Of a DNA stretch of 64,000 nucleotides, positions 1-10,734 are shown piece after piece (the stretch's first letter is position 1; each line of letters starts with the position of its first letter). The stretch lies in contig KQ964262.1 of NCBI GenBank assembly GCA_001566295.1, positions 62,001 through 126,000 of the forward strand, written 5' to 3'. Source of the DNA: Microdochium bolleyi. Its lineage: Eukaryota; Ascomycota; Sordariomycetes; Xylariales; Microdochiaceae. The notes under the pieces were generated by a model that saw only the letters and a list, made by a program, of their open reading frames with translations, had not been told where the DNA came from and did no database searches. The position numbers and the translations under genes are program-made.

Positions 1-135
1 GCGGGTGATGTTCAGGACAAGATTTACCGCCAGGCAATCACCAGCGCTGGCTCGGGTTGCATGGCCGCCCTCGAGGCTGAGAAGTTCCTGGCTGATCTGG
101 ACATGGACCAGCGAGCCGAGGAGAAGAAGGAATAG
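1..135 (+). CDS. TRR1: Thioredoxin reductase, C-terminal end only
   Basis: Partial gene running in from the left edge. The frame starting at base 1 reads AGDVQDKIYRQAITSAGSGC, then a short Ala/Glu/Lys-rich tail and a TAG at 133-135. This matches the C-terminal FAD-contact and dimer segment of low-molecular-weight fungal NADPH-thioredoxin reductases (GD at the flavin site, then the RQAITSAGSGC helix). The enzyme passes electrons from NADPH to cytosolic thioredoxin. The CxxC active site and NADPH domain lie outside the window. The tail after the last helix is Glu/Lys-rich, as in fungal TRR1 proteins. A peroxiredoxin gene follows on the same strand about 1.2 kb downstream. The identification is secure despite the length; the start and exon count cannot be seen. 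Confidence 0.93.
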   Translation, partial: AGDVQDKIYRQAITSAGSGCMAALEAEKFLADLDMDQRAEEKKE

Positions 136-1329
136 AATCGGGACAGGTAGCATTGCATCATCAAGCGCATTGGGCGGTTCTGTATTGTGTGATTTAGCGA
201 TAGCCACGTGTTCTCGGATCTAGACTAGAAGACATAGACATAGGGAATTAGAATCAGGTTTCAAGGCATGAGTTGCTCTCTTGCGTGACGAGCTACAGAG
301 TACAAATGCGAGAGCTGCAATGGTGCAGCAGCACGCTTTGCTCTACGACGTAGACACAGAGACGAGTTGTTAGCATGGTTGAACAGCACGTGGAGAGCGC
401 TCGTCGAGTGAAGGACAATCTATTCTTAGACCGCTGCCAGAACCAGCCTTGCCTCGGAGTACCGACCCGGCCGACTGGGTTCGCCACTGGCGCCTGCGGG
501 AGTGTCAGGGACTTGGCAGAGCGTGCCGGCCGTCACGCCACACGGCATGCACAACTCCCGCCCTGCGCTGTGACGTGGACGCAGGCGCCGTTCCTCGCCT
601 GGCCGACAGGGTCTTGCATGCACGGCTGCCTCGCCTGCAAGGCACTCAAGAACACGCCCTCGGCAGTCAGCCCAGGCTACCTGACAGACAACGAGAACAG
701 GAGTCATCGGTGGCCCATGGTCCGACCTACAATCACCGAGACTGCGAGACCAGATCCCGGATGGCGGGCACACCGCCCGCACCGCCCGCACCCGCACCGC
801 ATCGAACCACCTCGAAAGCTCATCATCCACGTTTCATTTCTTCACTCCAGTTCCCACAACCCTGCTGGACGCGGTATTCCCACAACTCGCAGACCGCCCC
901 ACCTCCGATGGACCCATCGTCGAGTTAGTCAGGTCTTTCTGCTCACAGAAACCTCCACCGTGACCGCTGTTTTCGCCGCCCTCCGACGGCCTTGGCGGAG
1001 TTTATCATGGACGCACGCCCCCGCTGACATCCCCGAGCTGAGACTCATACGCCCCGAGCTCCGTCGCCGCCCACCCGGATCCTCGCCCGAGCGTGCGTGG
1101 ACGCGGTCCACGCCGCCCCTGGCCTGGCGACGAAACCCGTAGAAGGAGTTGCGGGTCCCAGTTTGTCGGCCCAGATTGTTGTTATCTTTTGCATTAATAG
1201 GGACGGAGCCCCCGCCGGATGCTGCTCGTCTGGCTCCTGACTTTACCGTGCAGTACCCTCGACAGAAACATCCAGTCATATCCCAACATTCTTCGAAAGA
1301 CACTCCCGCTTTCACCACAACCCGACATC
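136..1329. other. Intergenic: TRR1 3' flank and peroxiredoxin promoter
   Basis: About 1.2 kb. Several long overlapping frames here (375-1142, 449-928 and their antisense partners) are rich in Arg, Pro and His, have no domain signature and come from GC-rich sequence, so I do not call them. The last 100 bases form the C/A-rich leader of the peroxiredoxin gene, with ACATC directly before its ATG. Confidence 0.6.
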
Positions 1330-2001
1330 ATGGTTCTCAAGGCCGGCGACGAGTTCCCCGAGGGCGTCTCCTTCACCTGGATCCCTCCTGCGCCCGAGAC
1401 CTCCGAGTTCTCGGCCTGTGGCATGCCCATCAAGTACAACGCCTCCAAGGGTACGTCTGCTAGCATCTCGCTCTTTGCCCTCCTCTCTGATGTTCAGGGC
1501 ACAGCATCAAGACCACGTTACTGACCTCGTTGTTCGTCCACCCTGCAGAGTTCAAGGACAAGAAGGTTATCATCTTCGCCCTCCCCGGCGCCTTCACCCC
1601 GACCTGCTCGGCCGCCCACGTCCCCGGGTACATTGCCAAGAAGGATGAGCTCAAGGCCAAGGGCGTCGACCAGGTCATCTGCCTTGCCTACAACGATGCC
1701 TTTGTCATGTCCGGTTGGGGCAAGGCCAACGGCGTCACCGACGAGTTCCTGGTGAGTAGCTCCTCTTCCTCGTGTGTGACCTCTCCCGAACAGGACAGCT
1801 GACCACCACCGCGCACAGATCTTCGCCTCGGACGACCATGCCAAGTTCTCCAAGGAGTTCGGCTGGATGGCCGAGGACGGCGAGCGCACCAACCGTTACG
1901 GCATGATTGTCGACCACGGCAAGGTCACCTATGCCGAGCTCGAGCCCCACCTGCAGGCTCTCGAGGTCTCGAGCGCCGACGCCATGCTCAAGGCTCTCTA
2001 G
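1330..2001 (+). CDS. Peroxiredoxin of the Asp f 3 / PMP20 (Prx5-like) family
   Basis: Three exons: 1330-1450, 1549-1751 and 1819-2001, joined by GTACGT...CAG and GTGAGT...CAG introns, giving 168 residues, the usual family length. It is a thiol peroxidase that reduces H2O2 and alkyl hydroperoxides. The peroxidatic cysteine is Cys60 in GAFTPTC, and Cys30 (EFSACG) sits where the second cysteine of Asp f 3 lies. Homologues are known as fungal allergens and as peroxisomal PMP20 proteins. The C-terminus is LKAL, not a canonical SKL/AKL peroxisomal signal, so the location is uncertain and may be cytosolic. The thioredoxin reductase gene lies upstream on the same strand, a plausible functional neighbour because several Prx5-type enzymes are recycled by thioredoxin. 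The spliced frame is continuous. Confidence 0.95.
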
Positions 2002-2381
2002 ATTTGCCTTCCCTTGTACCTGTATCGCCCCCGTAAACCCTGCGAAGTCCTTCGCAAGGTGGAGGCTGCTTGGAATTACTAGACATGATAGATATACTTA
2101 GAGATAGATGCTAGACTTTGAGCTAGCTTGACGAATGAATGAATCAGAAAGAATGCGATCATCGCGATCAGAAGCTTGTGTGATGCTGCTCAGATTCGTG
2201 CGTGCTTGATCGTAATATGCTACTGGCCGGGAAAGCCGCGTACCTCAACAGGTTGAGCTGCACCTTCTGGGCGGAGCTGTGTGAACATTTTCGTACCATG
2301 CATCTACATGTTCACCGTCAGCGAACTCACGCAGATTCGGTTCATGATGGTTCCGTACGCTCATCTGGTGATGGAATCGGC
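2002..2381. other. Intergenic between convergent genes
   Basis: The 380 bases hold the 3' ends of the peroxiredoxin gene (+) and the HET gene (-). The sequence is AT-richer than the genes. I see no ORF or repeat worth calling. Confidence 0.6.
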
Positions 2382-4184
2382 TCAAGAGTAGCAGTCCGCG
2401 CTCAGCTGGAAGTGTAGCGGCACCAAAGTCCGGACACCCTCGACCGATGTTGCCGGGCCTCGTGTGATGACGACGCCTTTCTGGTTGAGTCGAGCCTTGC
2501 GCCGCCGTGCCGACAGGAATGCCCTCTTCTCGCGCAACCAGGCCTCGCGCATCCCGCTCGTGGGTGTCGCAGCCGCGACAGGAGGGAACACGTAGTGCGC
2601 CGTCGCTCTTCTGGTAGCGTCCTCGCTGTGTCTGGCGTTCTCGCTGTCATCCTCGCCTTCGTCGCTGAGAACCTCGTGAAGGCAGACCCACACCAGGAAT
2701 TTGTGGTGTGCGACAGTCAGGAGGAGCATTGCCTCGTACAACGGTGATCTAAATCGACTGGTGGCGGGTGTCTCGTCCGTCGGCGTGCTGTCACTATCAT
2801 GAAAATGGTCTTGCGACGAGCTGAGCTCGAGCAGGCTGCTGTACGGATCAAAATGGCTTGTCAGCGCCAGGTTGATGTCGTTAGACTTGGCGATGCTGGC
2901 GGTATCCACAGAGACAAGTATGGGATACGTGCCCTTGCACGCCTTGTTGAAGGTGATGAGAAAAGCCGTAGAGGAAGCCAGATCGCGTCGGCGAGGAGAG
3001 CTGATCCATTTCTCAGGGCTTGGCGGGAAGAAGAGGCTGCGGTAGCCGGGCGCCCAGGAGACTGGCATGATGATGGGCTCGGCCGCAACGGTGGCCCTAC
3101 CAACAATGCCCTTGTTCAGGTTCCCATCAATGGGCAAGCAGAGGCGCTGATCGTGGTGGCGCAGGTTTGAGGCTAGGTTGGCGTCGAGGACAATGTAGTG
3201 GGAGCGGTAGCAGTGGATGATGGGCACCTCGATGTTGAGCCCGGCGTTGGTCCATGCAAAAGCCGGGTTGTGCCCCTGTGTGGTCGAGAAGTCGACGGGA
3301 CAGGCCTCGTTGCGGGCGAACTGGCGAGGACTCCGGGCAAGGATGCTAGGCACCTCGTGGCGACTGACCGAGGATGCGTGGTCGTTTGCGTGCCAGGCGA
3401 AGATGGTGTGGTCGTTTGTGCGGCGGATGATCTCCTCCTGGAGGCGGACAAAGGCCCGCGACCCCTCGCCATAGAGCAGAGGCATGTTGATGCGGAAGAT
3501 GCCCAGCATGCAGTAGGCCATGTCCTCCTCGCGGGTCGTGGTGCGGCCTGCCAGCCACGAGAGCTTCTCGGCCACACCAGCGCTCCAGAGAGGCACATCC
3601 TTGCGGATGTAGGCGCCAGCGATGCCGCAGATTGCGCTTAGGCGCTTCTCGAGGGTCGAAATAGTGCCTACCTGCTGCCAGCTAGCCGAGTAGAAGATGA
3701 GGCGGCGCGGGGCGAGCAGCTCCTGGAGGGTCCAGCCGCGACGGAACCAGCGACTCTGCTCGAGGTCCGGGCCGGGGCCGGAATCGGGGTCGGGACCAGA
3801 GGAGAAGTTACCAGGCTGTGCGGCGACGTCGGCAACGTCGGCGAGGTGGACGAGGCAGACCTTGCTGCGCTTGTACCAGGCAAACATGGAGTTGATGGCC
3901 TCGGACAACTCGGCGGAGCTCGTCTTGTCAATGCAGTTTGTGTCGACCCAGAGGTGGCCATAGCCGAGAGCGCGGGCCTTGTCGGCGGCGCCGAGGATCT
4001 TTGCGTGGCCCTTCTTGGCCCTGAGGCGGTCGCGGAGGCCGGGGTCCGACTCGGCAGCCAGCCACTCGGCGTAACTGACCTCCTCGCGGGCCTCCCAGGT
4101 GTGGGAGAGGATGGCATAGGGGGGCACGTCGTCGCTGCTGATAAAGTCGTCGAGGTGCAGCGTGTCGAGGTTGATGAGCCGCAT
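2382..4184 (-). CDS. HET-domain protein, HET-E/HET-D-like N-terminal type
   Basis: Single-exon ORF of 600 residues. It opens with MRLINLDTLHLDDF, and YAILSHTWE at about residues 23-31 is the first HET block. LWVDTNCIDK near residue 80 and WFRRGWTLQELLAP near 145 are the next two. They are followed by the subfamily blocks AYCMLGIFRINMPLLYGEG and a FVRLQEEII stretch, typical of the HET domains that cap NLR-type het-e/het-d proteins. This copy lacks a NACHT or WD40 region: the remaining 350 residues show no repeats and end at SADCYS. HET domains trigger incompatibility and regulated cell death in ascomycetes; a role for this copy is inference. The start is chosen because the first HET motifs follow it directly. 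It converges on the peroxiredoxin gene. Confidence 0.9.
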   Translation of the reverse strand: MRLINLDTLHLDDFISSDDVPPYAILSHTWEAREEVSYAEWLAAESDPGLRDRLRAKKGHAKILGAADKARALGYGHLWVDTNCIDKTSSAELSEAINSMFAWYKRSKVCLVHLADVADVAAQPGNFSSGPDPDSGPGPDLEQSRWFRRGWTLQELLAPRRLIFYSASWQQVGTISTLEKRLSAICGIAGAYIRKDVPLWSAGVAEKLSWLAGRTTTREEDMAYCMLGIFRINMPLLYGEGSRAFVRLQEEIIRRTNDHTIFAWHANDHASSVSRHEVPSILARSPRQFARNEACPVDFSTTQGHNPAFAWTNAGLNIEVPIIHCYRSHYIVLDANLASNLRHHDQRLCLPIDGNLNKGIVGRATVAAEPIIMPVSWAPGYRSLFFPPSPEKWISSPRRRDLASSTAFLITFNKACKGTYPILVSVDTASIAKSNDINLALTSHFDPYSSLLELSSSQDHFHDSDSTPTDETPATSRFRSPLYEAMLLLTVAHHKFLVWVCLHEVLSDEGEDDSENARHSEDATRRATAHYVFPPVAAATPTSGMREAWLREKRAFLSARRRKARLNQKGVVITRGPATSVEGVRTLVPLHFQLSADCYS

Positions 4185-4762
4185 CCTGTCACGTCCAGGC
4201 TCGCGGGGTTGCCGTCATTGGCAGCTGCGGGGTGTTTGCCTCGATCAAGCAGAAGCACACAAGCACAAAGACAGGCACCGTTTCATGGTCCTGCTGTGTC
4301 ACCCAGGCAAAGGGTGCCTTGCCTGAAGGTACCTTAAGGTAGGTACGCGCACGGATGATTGATTGGTGGCCTCTTGGCCTGGATGGACAACTGCCAAACG
4401 CCAAAGCCCCAGCCCCAAACACGGGGGCTCGGAAGGCCGGCTGATGGGCCACAGGGATTCTCGCTAGTGGCGATCGACGCCAGCAAAGCTTGGCCATCTG
4501 GAGGCTTGCCCAGGAGGCAGGGCCAGTGCCACCTACCACGCCTCACAGCCACGTTTCAGGGGCCCTGATGACGCACCTCCGCACATCCCCATCTCTGCCC
4601 TGCCCCCCAGCATTGCTCCTTCCCTTCCCTTGGCTCCTCTGGCCTTGTCAATGGCATTGTCAACCTCTCCTTGTCCATTTCCATCCTCTCATTCTCACAC
4701 TGACTATCCACCCCTCGACGCGACCTTTTCCCAGATCCGACCTGCACAGACACGACCGCACC
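4185..4762. other. Divergent intergenic region with long CT-rich leader
   Basis: The 578 bases separate the HET gene (-) and the TVP38-like gene (+), so they must hold both promoters. The 150 bases before the TVP38-like ATG are strongly pyrimidine-rich on the + strand (CTCC and CCTT runs), a common fungal core-promoter and leader pattern. No clear TATA box was seen. Confidence 0.5.
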
Positions 4763-6121
4763 ATGGCGACCGCCCCCCACAGCGCTCCTCCGCCCTACCA
4801 AGGGCCCAGCTACATCATGCACAATGTCGACTCGGCCAGGGACTTCCGCTCCATCGACATGACCGCCCCTGAGGCCGCCTCCCACAGGCCACAGAGCTCA
4901 CGCAGCAACAGCGCCGACGGCTTGCCCCTCGACCACCAAGACTCCCGCGACAACCGCGACAACCGCCCCCTCATCCACGACGACAAGAACACCCGCCCCG
5001 AAGACCAGGACACAGACTACCAGCCGGTAGACTGGAGAGCCCTCAACAAGACGCTGCTGAAGCCAAAATACATCCGTGAGCAAGACACTTGCCAGTCAAT
5101 ATACAATAAGTAGGACCTCGATGGACTGACTGATGGCTTCATGGTGCAGCCGTCTGGATCTTGACAATCGCTGTCATCGTCATCTCCATCCTCCTGATTG
5201 CTTACCATGATCAGGCAGTTGAGGTACGTTACGGGACGTCCATTTGTGACAAGCTGCCTACCCGTCAGGTCCTTGGGGGTATTGCTGACCACCTCATTAC
5301 GCATAGAAACTACGCCCATGGGCCGAGTCGATGCGAGACCTCCCAGCCGGCTGGCTCATCCCGATCGTCATTCTCTTTGTCATTTCATTCCCGCCACTTT
5401 TCGGCCACGAGATTGTCGCCCTGCTCTGCGGAATCGTCTGGGGCCTGTGGATCGGCTTTGGCATCGTCGCAGCCGGGACTTTTGCTGGAGAGAGTGAGCA
5501 TCACAATCCTGTCGGGCACCATATCTCAAGGAATCATCCCACTGACAAGTTATCTCGCGCTTAACCGTTAGTTGGCACGTGGTTCACTTTCCAGAAGCTG
5601 CTGTACAAGCACTGCCACAAGCTCGAGCGTACAAACATCAACTACGGAGCACTAACACGCCTGGCGCGGCAGAGTCGGTTCTGGGTGAGTTCTGTTACGA
5701 GAAACATGCAGTTCTGCGTACCCGGGCATGATACTAACAGCACCGCTGCTGGCAGTTCATCTTTGTCGTCCGCTTCTCGGCCATCCCGCAGCACTTTTCC
5801 ACAGCCGTATTCGCCAACTGCGATATCAACTTTTGGATCTTTGCCCTGGCGACGTTCCTCACCCTCCCGAAACAGCTCGTCCTCGTCTACTTTGGCACCC
5901 TGATTGTCAACAAGAGTGACACCAAGAACACGGAGTTCTGGATTAAGACGAGTGTCACGGTAGCCACTGTCCTCATCACCATTGTGATGGGTGCCTGGGT
6001 GTACCGCAAGATGCGCGTCGTCAAGAAGCAGCTCATGCGTGAGCAGGAGGAGCGCCGGGCGCGCAAGAACAATGGACTGAATGCGCCAGAGTACAGCGCG
6101 GCGGCATACGGTCAGGTCTGA
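4763..6121 (+). CDS. TVP38: TVP38/TMEM64-family Golgi membrane protein (SNARE-associated/VTT domain)
   Basis: Five exons: 4763-5075, 5150-5223, 5307-5493, 5572-5684 and 5756-6121, all with clean GTGAGT or GTACGT donors, giving 350 residues. The first 100 residues are hydrophilic and Ser/Asp/Arg-rich. A membrane helix (VWILTIAVIVISILLIAY) follows, then the SNARE_assoc/VTT core with PPLFGHEIVALLCGIVWG, the re-entrant loop FVVRFSAIPQHFST, and a final helix (VTVATVLITIVMGAWVY). The tail is basic (KKQLMREQEERRARK). Yeast Tvp38 is a Golgi membrane protein, and related VTT proteins (TMEM41B, VMP1) are lipid scramblases; scramblase activity here is inference. Codon phase is preserved at all four junctions, which supports the model. 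Confidence 0.9.
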
Positions 6122-6361
6122 GGCGAGCACTTAATTTTTCTTCCACTTCATCTCTCATCATTCGATTTGTTTGGCGTTAGGCGACATGGGCATGGGTTTG
6201 GGCATTCATCACTACTTGCTGGCTGGCGTTGTGAGGAATCGGCGGTCACCCGAGGTAGCAGAGCTGGTCTCGTCGAGCACAGGGTCCGGATGAGAACAGG
6301 CGTCTGAGATATAAGGCCTGATAGCCAGCATCGTCTTCAACAAGCAGCTTCAACAGAGACT

Positions 6362-6445
6362 GCCCGGTTAGCTCAATCGGTAGAGCGTGAGACTCTTAAG
6401 AACTCTTCAATCTCAAGGTTGCGGGTTCGACCCCCGCATCGGGCT
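6362..6445 (+). tRNA. tRNA-Lys(CUU) with 11-nt intron
   Basis: The 7-bp acceptor stem (GCCCGGT with ATCGGGC), D arm, anticodon stem TGAGA/TCTCA, and T arm GCGGG-TTCGACC-CCCGC all fold. The anticodon is CTT at 6395-6397. An 11-nt intron (6399-6409) lies directly after base 37, the canonical position for nuclear tRNA introns. The mature tRNA is 73 nt before CCA addition. Confidence 0.95.
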
Positions 6446-6839
6446 CAATTCCCGGTGCATCCTCCTCAGGAGGATCATCACACCTAGAATCGAATTTTTT
6501 TTGCACCTTTTCCTTGCCGGCGAGTCGTGAAGAGCTTTTCTGGTCCTCGGCGAAGTGGAGCCACGGAGACTCAAAAAAGGGACGAAGTGGGTCCACACCC
6601 GATGGCAATATCATGCATGATGCAGCAGCAGGCAGGGCAGGGCTTCCAGAAGGCCACCACTCCTCGCCCGCCAAGCTTTTGCACGCAGGCTTTCCGCAAT
6701 GTTCTTCCACGACGTAATTGTGATTTATCGTCTATATCATGACATGTCGTCTTTGTTTTGTGATCGACTACGGGTCGAATGCGTCATCGCATTTGGAGAC
6801 ATCTTGTCCTTGACCTGAGCACTGTTCGATCGACATTGC
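6446..6839. other. Intergenic: tRNA 3' flank and 3' flank of the methyltransferase gene
   Basis: A T-run (9 T) at about 6494-6503, 50 bases past the tRNA, is a plausible RNA polymerase III terminator. No gene is seen in the rest. Confidence 0.5.
6494..6503 (+). terminator. Candidate Pol III T-run after tRNA-Lys
   Basis: The run follows CGAA in otherwise mixed sequence and is the first long oligo-T downstream of the tRNA on the + strand. Its distance from the gene, about 50 bases, is longer than usual. Confidence 0.4.
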
Positions 6840-7740
6840 TCATGTGTTGCCTATGAAAGGCATCCAAGTGCCGACCCTGCGCTGGTAGTCTTCGTACTCC
6901 AGGCCGTAGACCCGAACCAGCATCTCCTCCTCGACGCGCACTCTGCCTGCAAAGAAGCTCCAGAGCACAATGGGGAAGGCGAGCAGCGACAGGACATTGC
7001 CCATGATGAGCTGCGTCCCGATCGCCCACCAGAAGTACCCAAAGTATGCCGGGTGGCGCATGACCCGGTAAATGCCTGTCGTGACGAGTGCGTGCGGCCG
7101 CGTCCTGCTGGTGCTGCCGGTGCGCCTCCGCACCTCGTCGAGGAACGCAGGCCCCGCGTGGACAATGGCCAGTGTGTGCACGAGCAGGCCGACGACGACC
7201 ATGGTGCCCGCAACTTCCATGACGAAAGGGAGACCAAACGGGAACCACCACAGGTAGCGCGAGACGAGGCACTCGACCGTCGCAAAAGTGTATGCAACGA
7301 TGTGGGTGCGCCGGCCGGCGCCAAGGCGCAGGTGTTTGCTGCTCGCCTGCTCTGGCGCGTAGCGGGTGATGGCCCAGAGCTCGAGGGCGTGCAGCGAGGC
7401 GATGCTAGCGAGGAAGAAAGGCGTGCGCCAGTGCGGCGAGTGAGGCGCCCGGCACTGCGGCGACAAGGGCGGCTGGAGGAAGAACCAGGCCGTCACGGTG
7501 GCAGCCGCGGTGAGCAGAATGCCGAGAACAAAGCCATGCAGCGCGAGGCCGTCGAGGCCCTTGTGTGGCGGCTGCGAGGCGTCTGTTTCCTGCGGCTGGG
7601 AGCACGTCGCGAGGCTGGTGGCGGGGGATGGTCAGCAATGCAGACGTGCAGAGTGCGTGCAACATAGGCCGCCGCCCAGAGCAGAATGTACAGTACCTGT
7701 CATCCTCGGACCACTCCGAGCTGCTGTCCGAGTACTCCAT
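6840..7740 (-). CDS. STE14: Isoprenylcysteine carboxyl methyltransferase (Ste14/ICMT family)
   Basis: Two exons: 7697-7740 (starting MEYSDSSSEWSEDD) and 6840-7614, with donor GTACTG and acceptor CAG, giving 272 residues. The enzyme uses S-adenosylmethionine to methylate the C-terminal farnesyl- or geranylgeranyl-cysteine of CAAX proteins such as Ras, Rho and a-factor-type pheromones, in the ER membrane. Several hydrophobic helices precede the diagnostic C-terminal part: RHPAYFGYFWWAIGTQ, then RVRVEEEMLVRVYG, LEYEDYQRRV and the final WMPFIGN. The short acidic first exon was placed because it restores an ATG and keeps phase; without it the long exon has no start that covers the first membrane helix. 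Exon 2 is certain; exon 1 is a good inference. Confidence 0.88.
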
Positions 7741-10734
7741 CGCGCGCCCGTGTCGCTGTGCTCGCAGTCGTGGCGCAGGTTGAACGGTGAGGTTGCAGAG
7801 CAGGCAGCAGGATGGGGCCGGAGTGCAGGCGCAGCGAGTCGTGCTGTCCTCGTCAAAGACAACAAATAAGCGTACCCTGCCCTTGTCCGCCATGCTGACC
7901 GCCCAATTGAGCCTCACCCGAAAGCGGCAACATTGACGATACCAGAGCAACAATAATCTGAAAAATTGTGCTGCCGGGTAGGCTCCGACGGAAGGCTCTA
8001 TCTCGTCTGCAAGTGATGACTTCAACAGACCAGTAATCGTACTCGTCCATTCCGGTGTGTTCTCACACGTTGTGGTCGTTGTGGTCGTCGCAGACCGTCT
8101 TAACTTACTGCCTCGACTCCATAGGCATTCACCAATATTGCATTCCCATCTTTGGCGGGGACGGCAGGCAGGGCACCTGTGCCAGCTCGACGGACAGAGT
8201 TACCGAGAAGACTCTGCAGTTCTGTCGACATCTGCCGCATACCTGATTGCTCGGGAGATGTTGGCCATTGGACCCTCATCGAGAAGCTGGCCACCCGCAA
8301 GCATGCGTTCGTAATGCAACTCTGCAAAGCATTAACGATTGCTCTACACGAAGCCTCAGCCCGGATGTCCAAGACCTCATGGAGGCTAAGCTCTGGGGCC
8401 CCATGATTGAGAACCCGGGAGTCGAGAGATATGACTAGTGTCGACTGCACTACGCGCGCATCGGGCTTTCCGAATCAAAGCGGGAGTCAGAGGAGGTGTA
8501 CAGCAGCGGATAAACAGAAGGTGCAACTTTTTACACTGAAAGATCGGCAGCCGATGTTGCAGAAAAAGGCTGAAGGCCGATGTACATTGCTACGCCGAGG
8601 ATACTAGTCCTCCAATAACACAGGGGAGACTGCATGGCACTGTTCGAATGCAGTATTCGTTGGTCTCGTTGGTAGTATATATCTCGTAGCACGCTCTTGG
8701 CACGTCCATCTGCAACGGGTCCACAGCCAATATGCAAGACTTCGGCTGTCATGTTGGAGACGGTCGTCTGGCCAGGAGGGACGCACGCAGCGACCAGAGG
8801 ATGCACCGATCCCAGCAAGGACCGATTCCACTGTTCCAATACCAGTACATCCAGATACTCGCGCGTCACGGTCTTCTCGAAAGAGTATCCAGACCGCGGC
8901 TAATAAGTATGTGGGACTGAATGCATTTGCTGCAACCACAGGCAGCACATCCGACAGGACTGATCCGCATGGTGACCAATCAAGAAATGCCTGCGTCCCA
9001 AACTATGCCCGACTGCATGAAATATCAAGGCAGGAGCAATTGCAGATCTTGGCTGCGTTGAAACCGGTGTGTTAAACCACAGTTCATTGGCCAGTTTTGC
9101 AATTACATGTGGGCATCACGATACATAAGCGGAGGCATAATGTTTGTCGCTAGAAACGTGGGCTCCCGCCTCGTATATGAACACCGAAGTTTGTGGTATC
9201 ACCGAGAGGACCGGCCCGATGCTCGAAGTAGTCACATTATATTCTCACCCAATCGGTCCTTTTTCCCTCTGCGATTATCTCCAGTGAGAGAAAAGTGAGG
9301 AGCGCTCTCCGCAACTACCTGCTACACGCCAGTCACGAACAAACATAGCAACCGTACTCCGCACTCGGCCATGTCACCAGTCTCGATTGTCGCCGCATCG
9401 CTTTTGCTCTGGACTGGCAGTGAGCTCTGTCGTAGCGTCATACTCGGCTGGCTCGGTGGCTATACACAACGCAAACTTAGAGAAGCAAGCACAGCCACAT
9501 AGTCGCTTCATGACCAAGAGCCACTGCGCACGCTGTCCAAGTCATGACCAGGAGCCGCAAAGAGCCAGATATCTTCCCAAGTTTCGAGTTGCGCAGTGGC
9601 TCTTGGTCATGAAGCGACTGCCTCAGCGACCCAATCCCACGATCACGATGTGTTCCGTATTTTTGCGCCAGGCCGTTGATGCAGCAAAAAGGCCTTCTCA
9701 GCACGTGCAAGCACCGCCTTGAACAGGGAAAGTCAAGCCTAGACAGCCGGCTTTGGCCTATACAGACGTTCCCATCGATTTAAACAGAAAGGATTCGTTA
9801 CTACTGGGATCACGTAATCCCTGGATTTCGAGGACGCTGGCGCCCTGGTCTTTTGATCGTGGCAATTGGGCCCAGCCACGAGCAGCAGACAGAACTCAAT
9901 GTTTCCGAGCTCGGCGATGATCGAAGGTCTGCCGTCCGTTGGGGCAACGTAACTGGTCACCAGCCATCAGCCACCGGCCGCGATTAGCAACTGTCGATAA
10001 ACCATCGTCGTCTTGTCGGTCGCTTATGAGAGCACCGCAGGGCAAGAGCACTACGAAGCTCTTCCAAGCACATGGAAAAGCCCGAGAGCATGAAGTGGGC
10101 TATTCTTGGCAGGGCTATTTTGCAATATAGATAGCCTACAGAGTACGCGTGTGTAGCCTCATGACCTCGTGCATCGAGCAGTGAGACTTCCACTTGTCAA
10201 GGTATTGGTGATACGAACATCGGTCAGACACGTCTTGCGCCATGACGATAAATGAAGCCTATCAAAACCCTCACCATCTGGCCTGTCTGAAGCGCGAATT
10301 ATGGTTCGCCTTGAGGCCCTGAAGTTGCAGCTAGCTGGGGTGTCTTGTTCTACTGCAGAACCTCGACAGAGCAAGTTGAATAATCTCCCACTGCCGCACG
10401 AAGGCATACTGTACCTCCATATGAACATGAGCTGGAAGCCGATCGACGCCGTGGACGATCCATAAACACAACTCCCAGAAATCTCACGCTGCGTTGAGCT
10501 ACAGTCACAGGCCGGCCAAAAGGAAACACGCACTTCCCTTTAGCCAAATCGCTGTCCCGCTGAGCCTTGAGGATCCAAATGAATCTATAAAAGGCGATAA
10601 CGCCTATCTTGGCACAAGACCACACAAGTTCGTACTCGTCAACACCCAGGCTGCCCGCCTGCACGACTGCGCTGACCAGCCAAGATCTGAGAGTGTCGTC
10701 ATCGCTGCCCAGAAGTCCATAGGTAGTGTGGGCC
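7741..10734. other. Gene-poor 3-kb interval
   Basis: No gene can be supported. Two minus-strand frames read like protein: 8100-8450, and about 8531-8905, where the frame continues upstream of its apparent start as SGYSFEKTVTREYLDVLVLE. They have no recognisable domain and no clear splice link. The interval also holds a perfect 29-bp inverted repeat at 9501-9619. Confidence 0.5.
9501..9619. repeat. Perfect 29-bp inverted repeat with 61-bp spacer
   Basis: The arms 9501-9529 and 9591-9619 are exact reverse complements (left arm begins AGTCGCTTCATGACC). A degenerate third copy of the arm core, TCATGACCAGGAGCC, lies in the spacer from about 9542 in the same orientation as the left arm. It could be a MITE remnant, a hairpin RNA source or a local inverted duplication. 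No target-site duplication was seen beside the arms. Confidence 0.9.

Noticed and set aside
375..1142. 255-codon open frame between TRR1 and the peroxiredoxin gene
   Set aside because: It is rich in Arg, Pro and His, has equally long frames on both strands and no motif. This is a GC-rich non-coding shadow.
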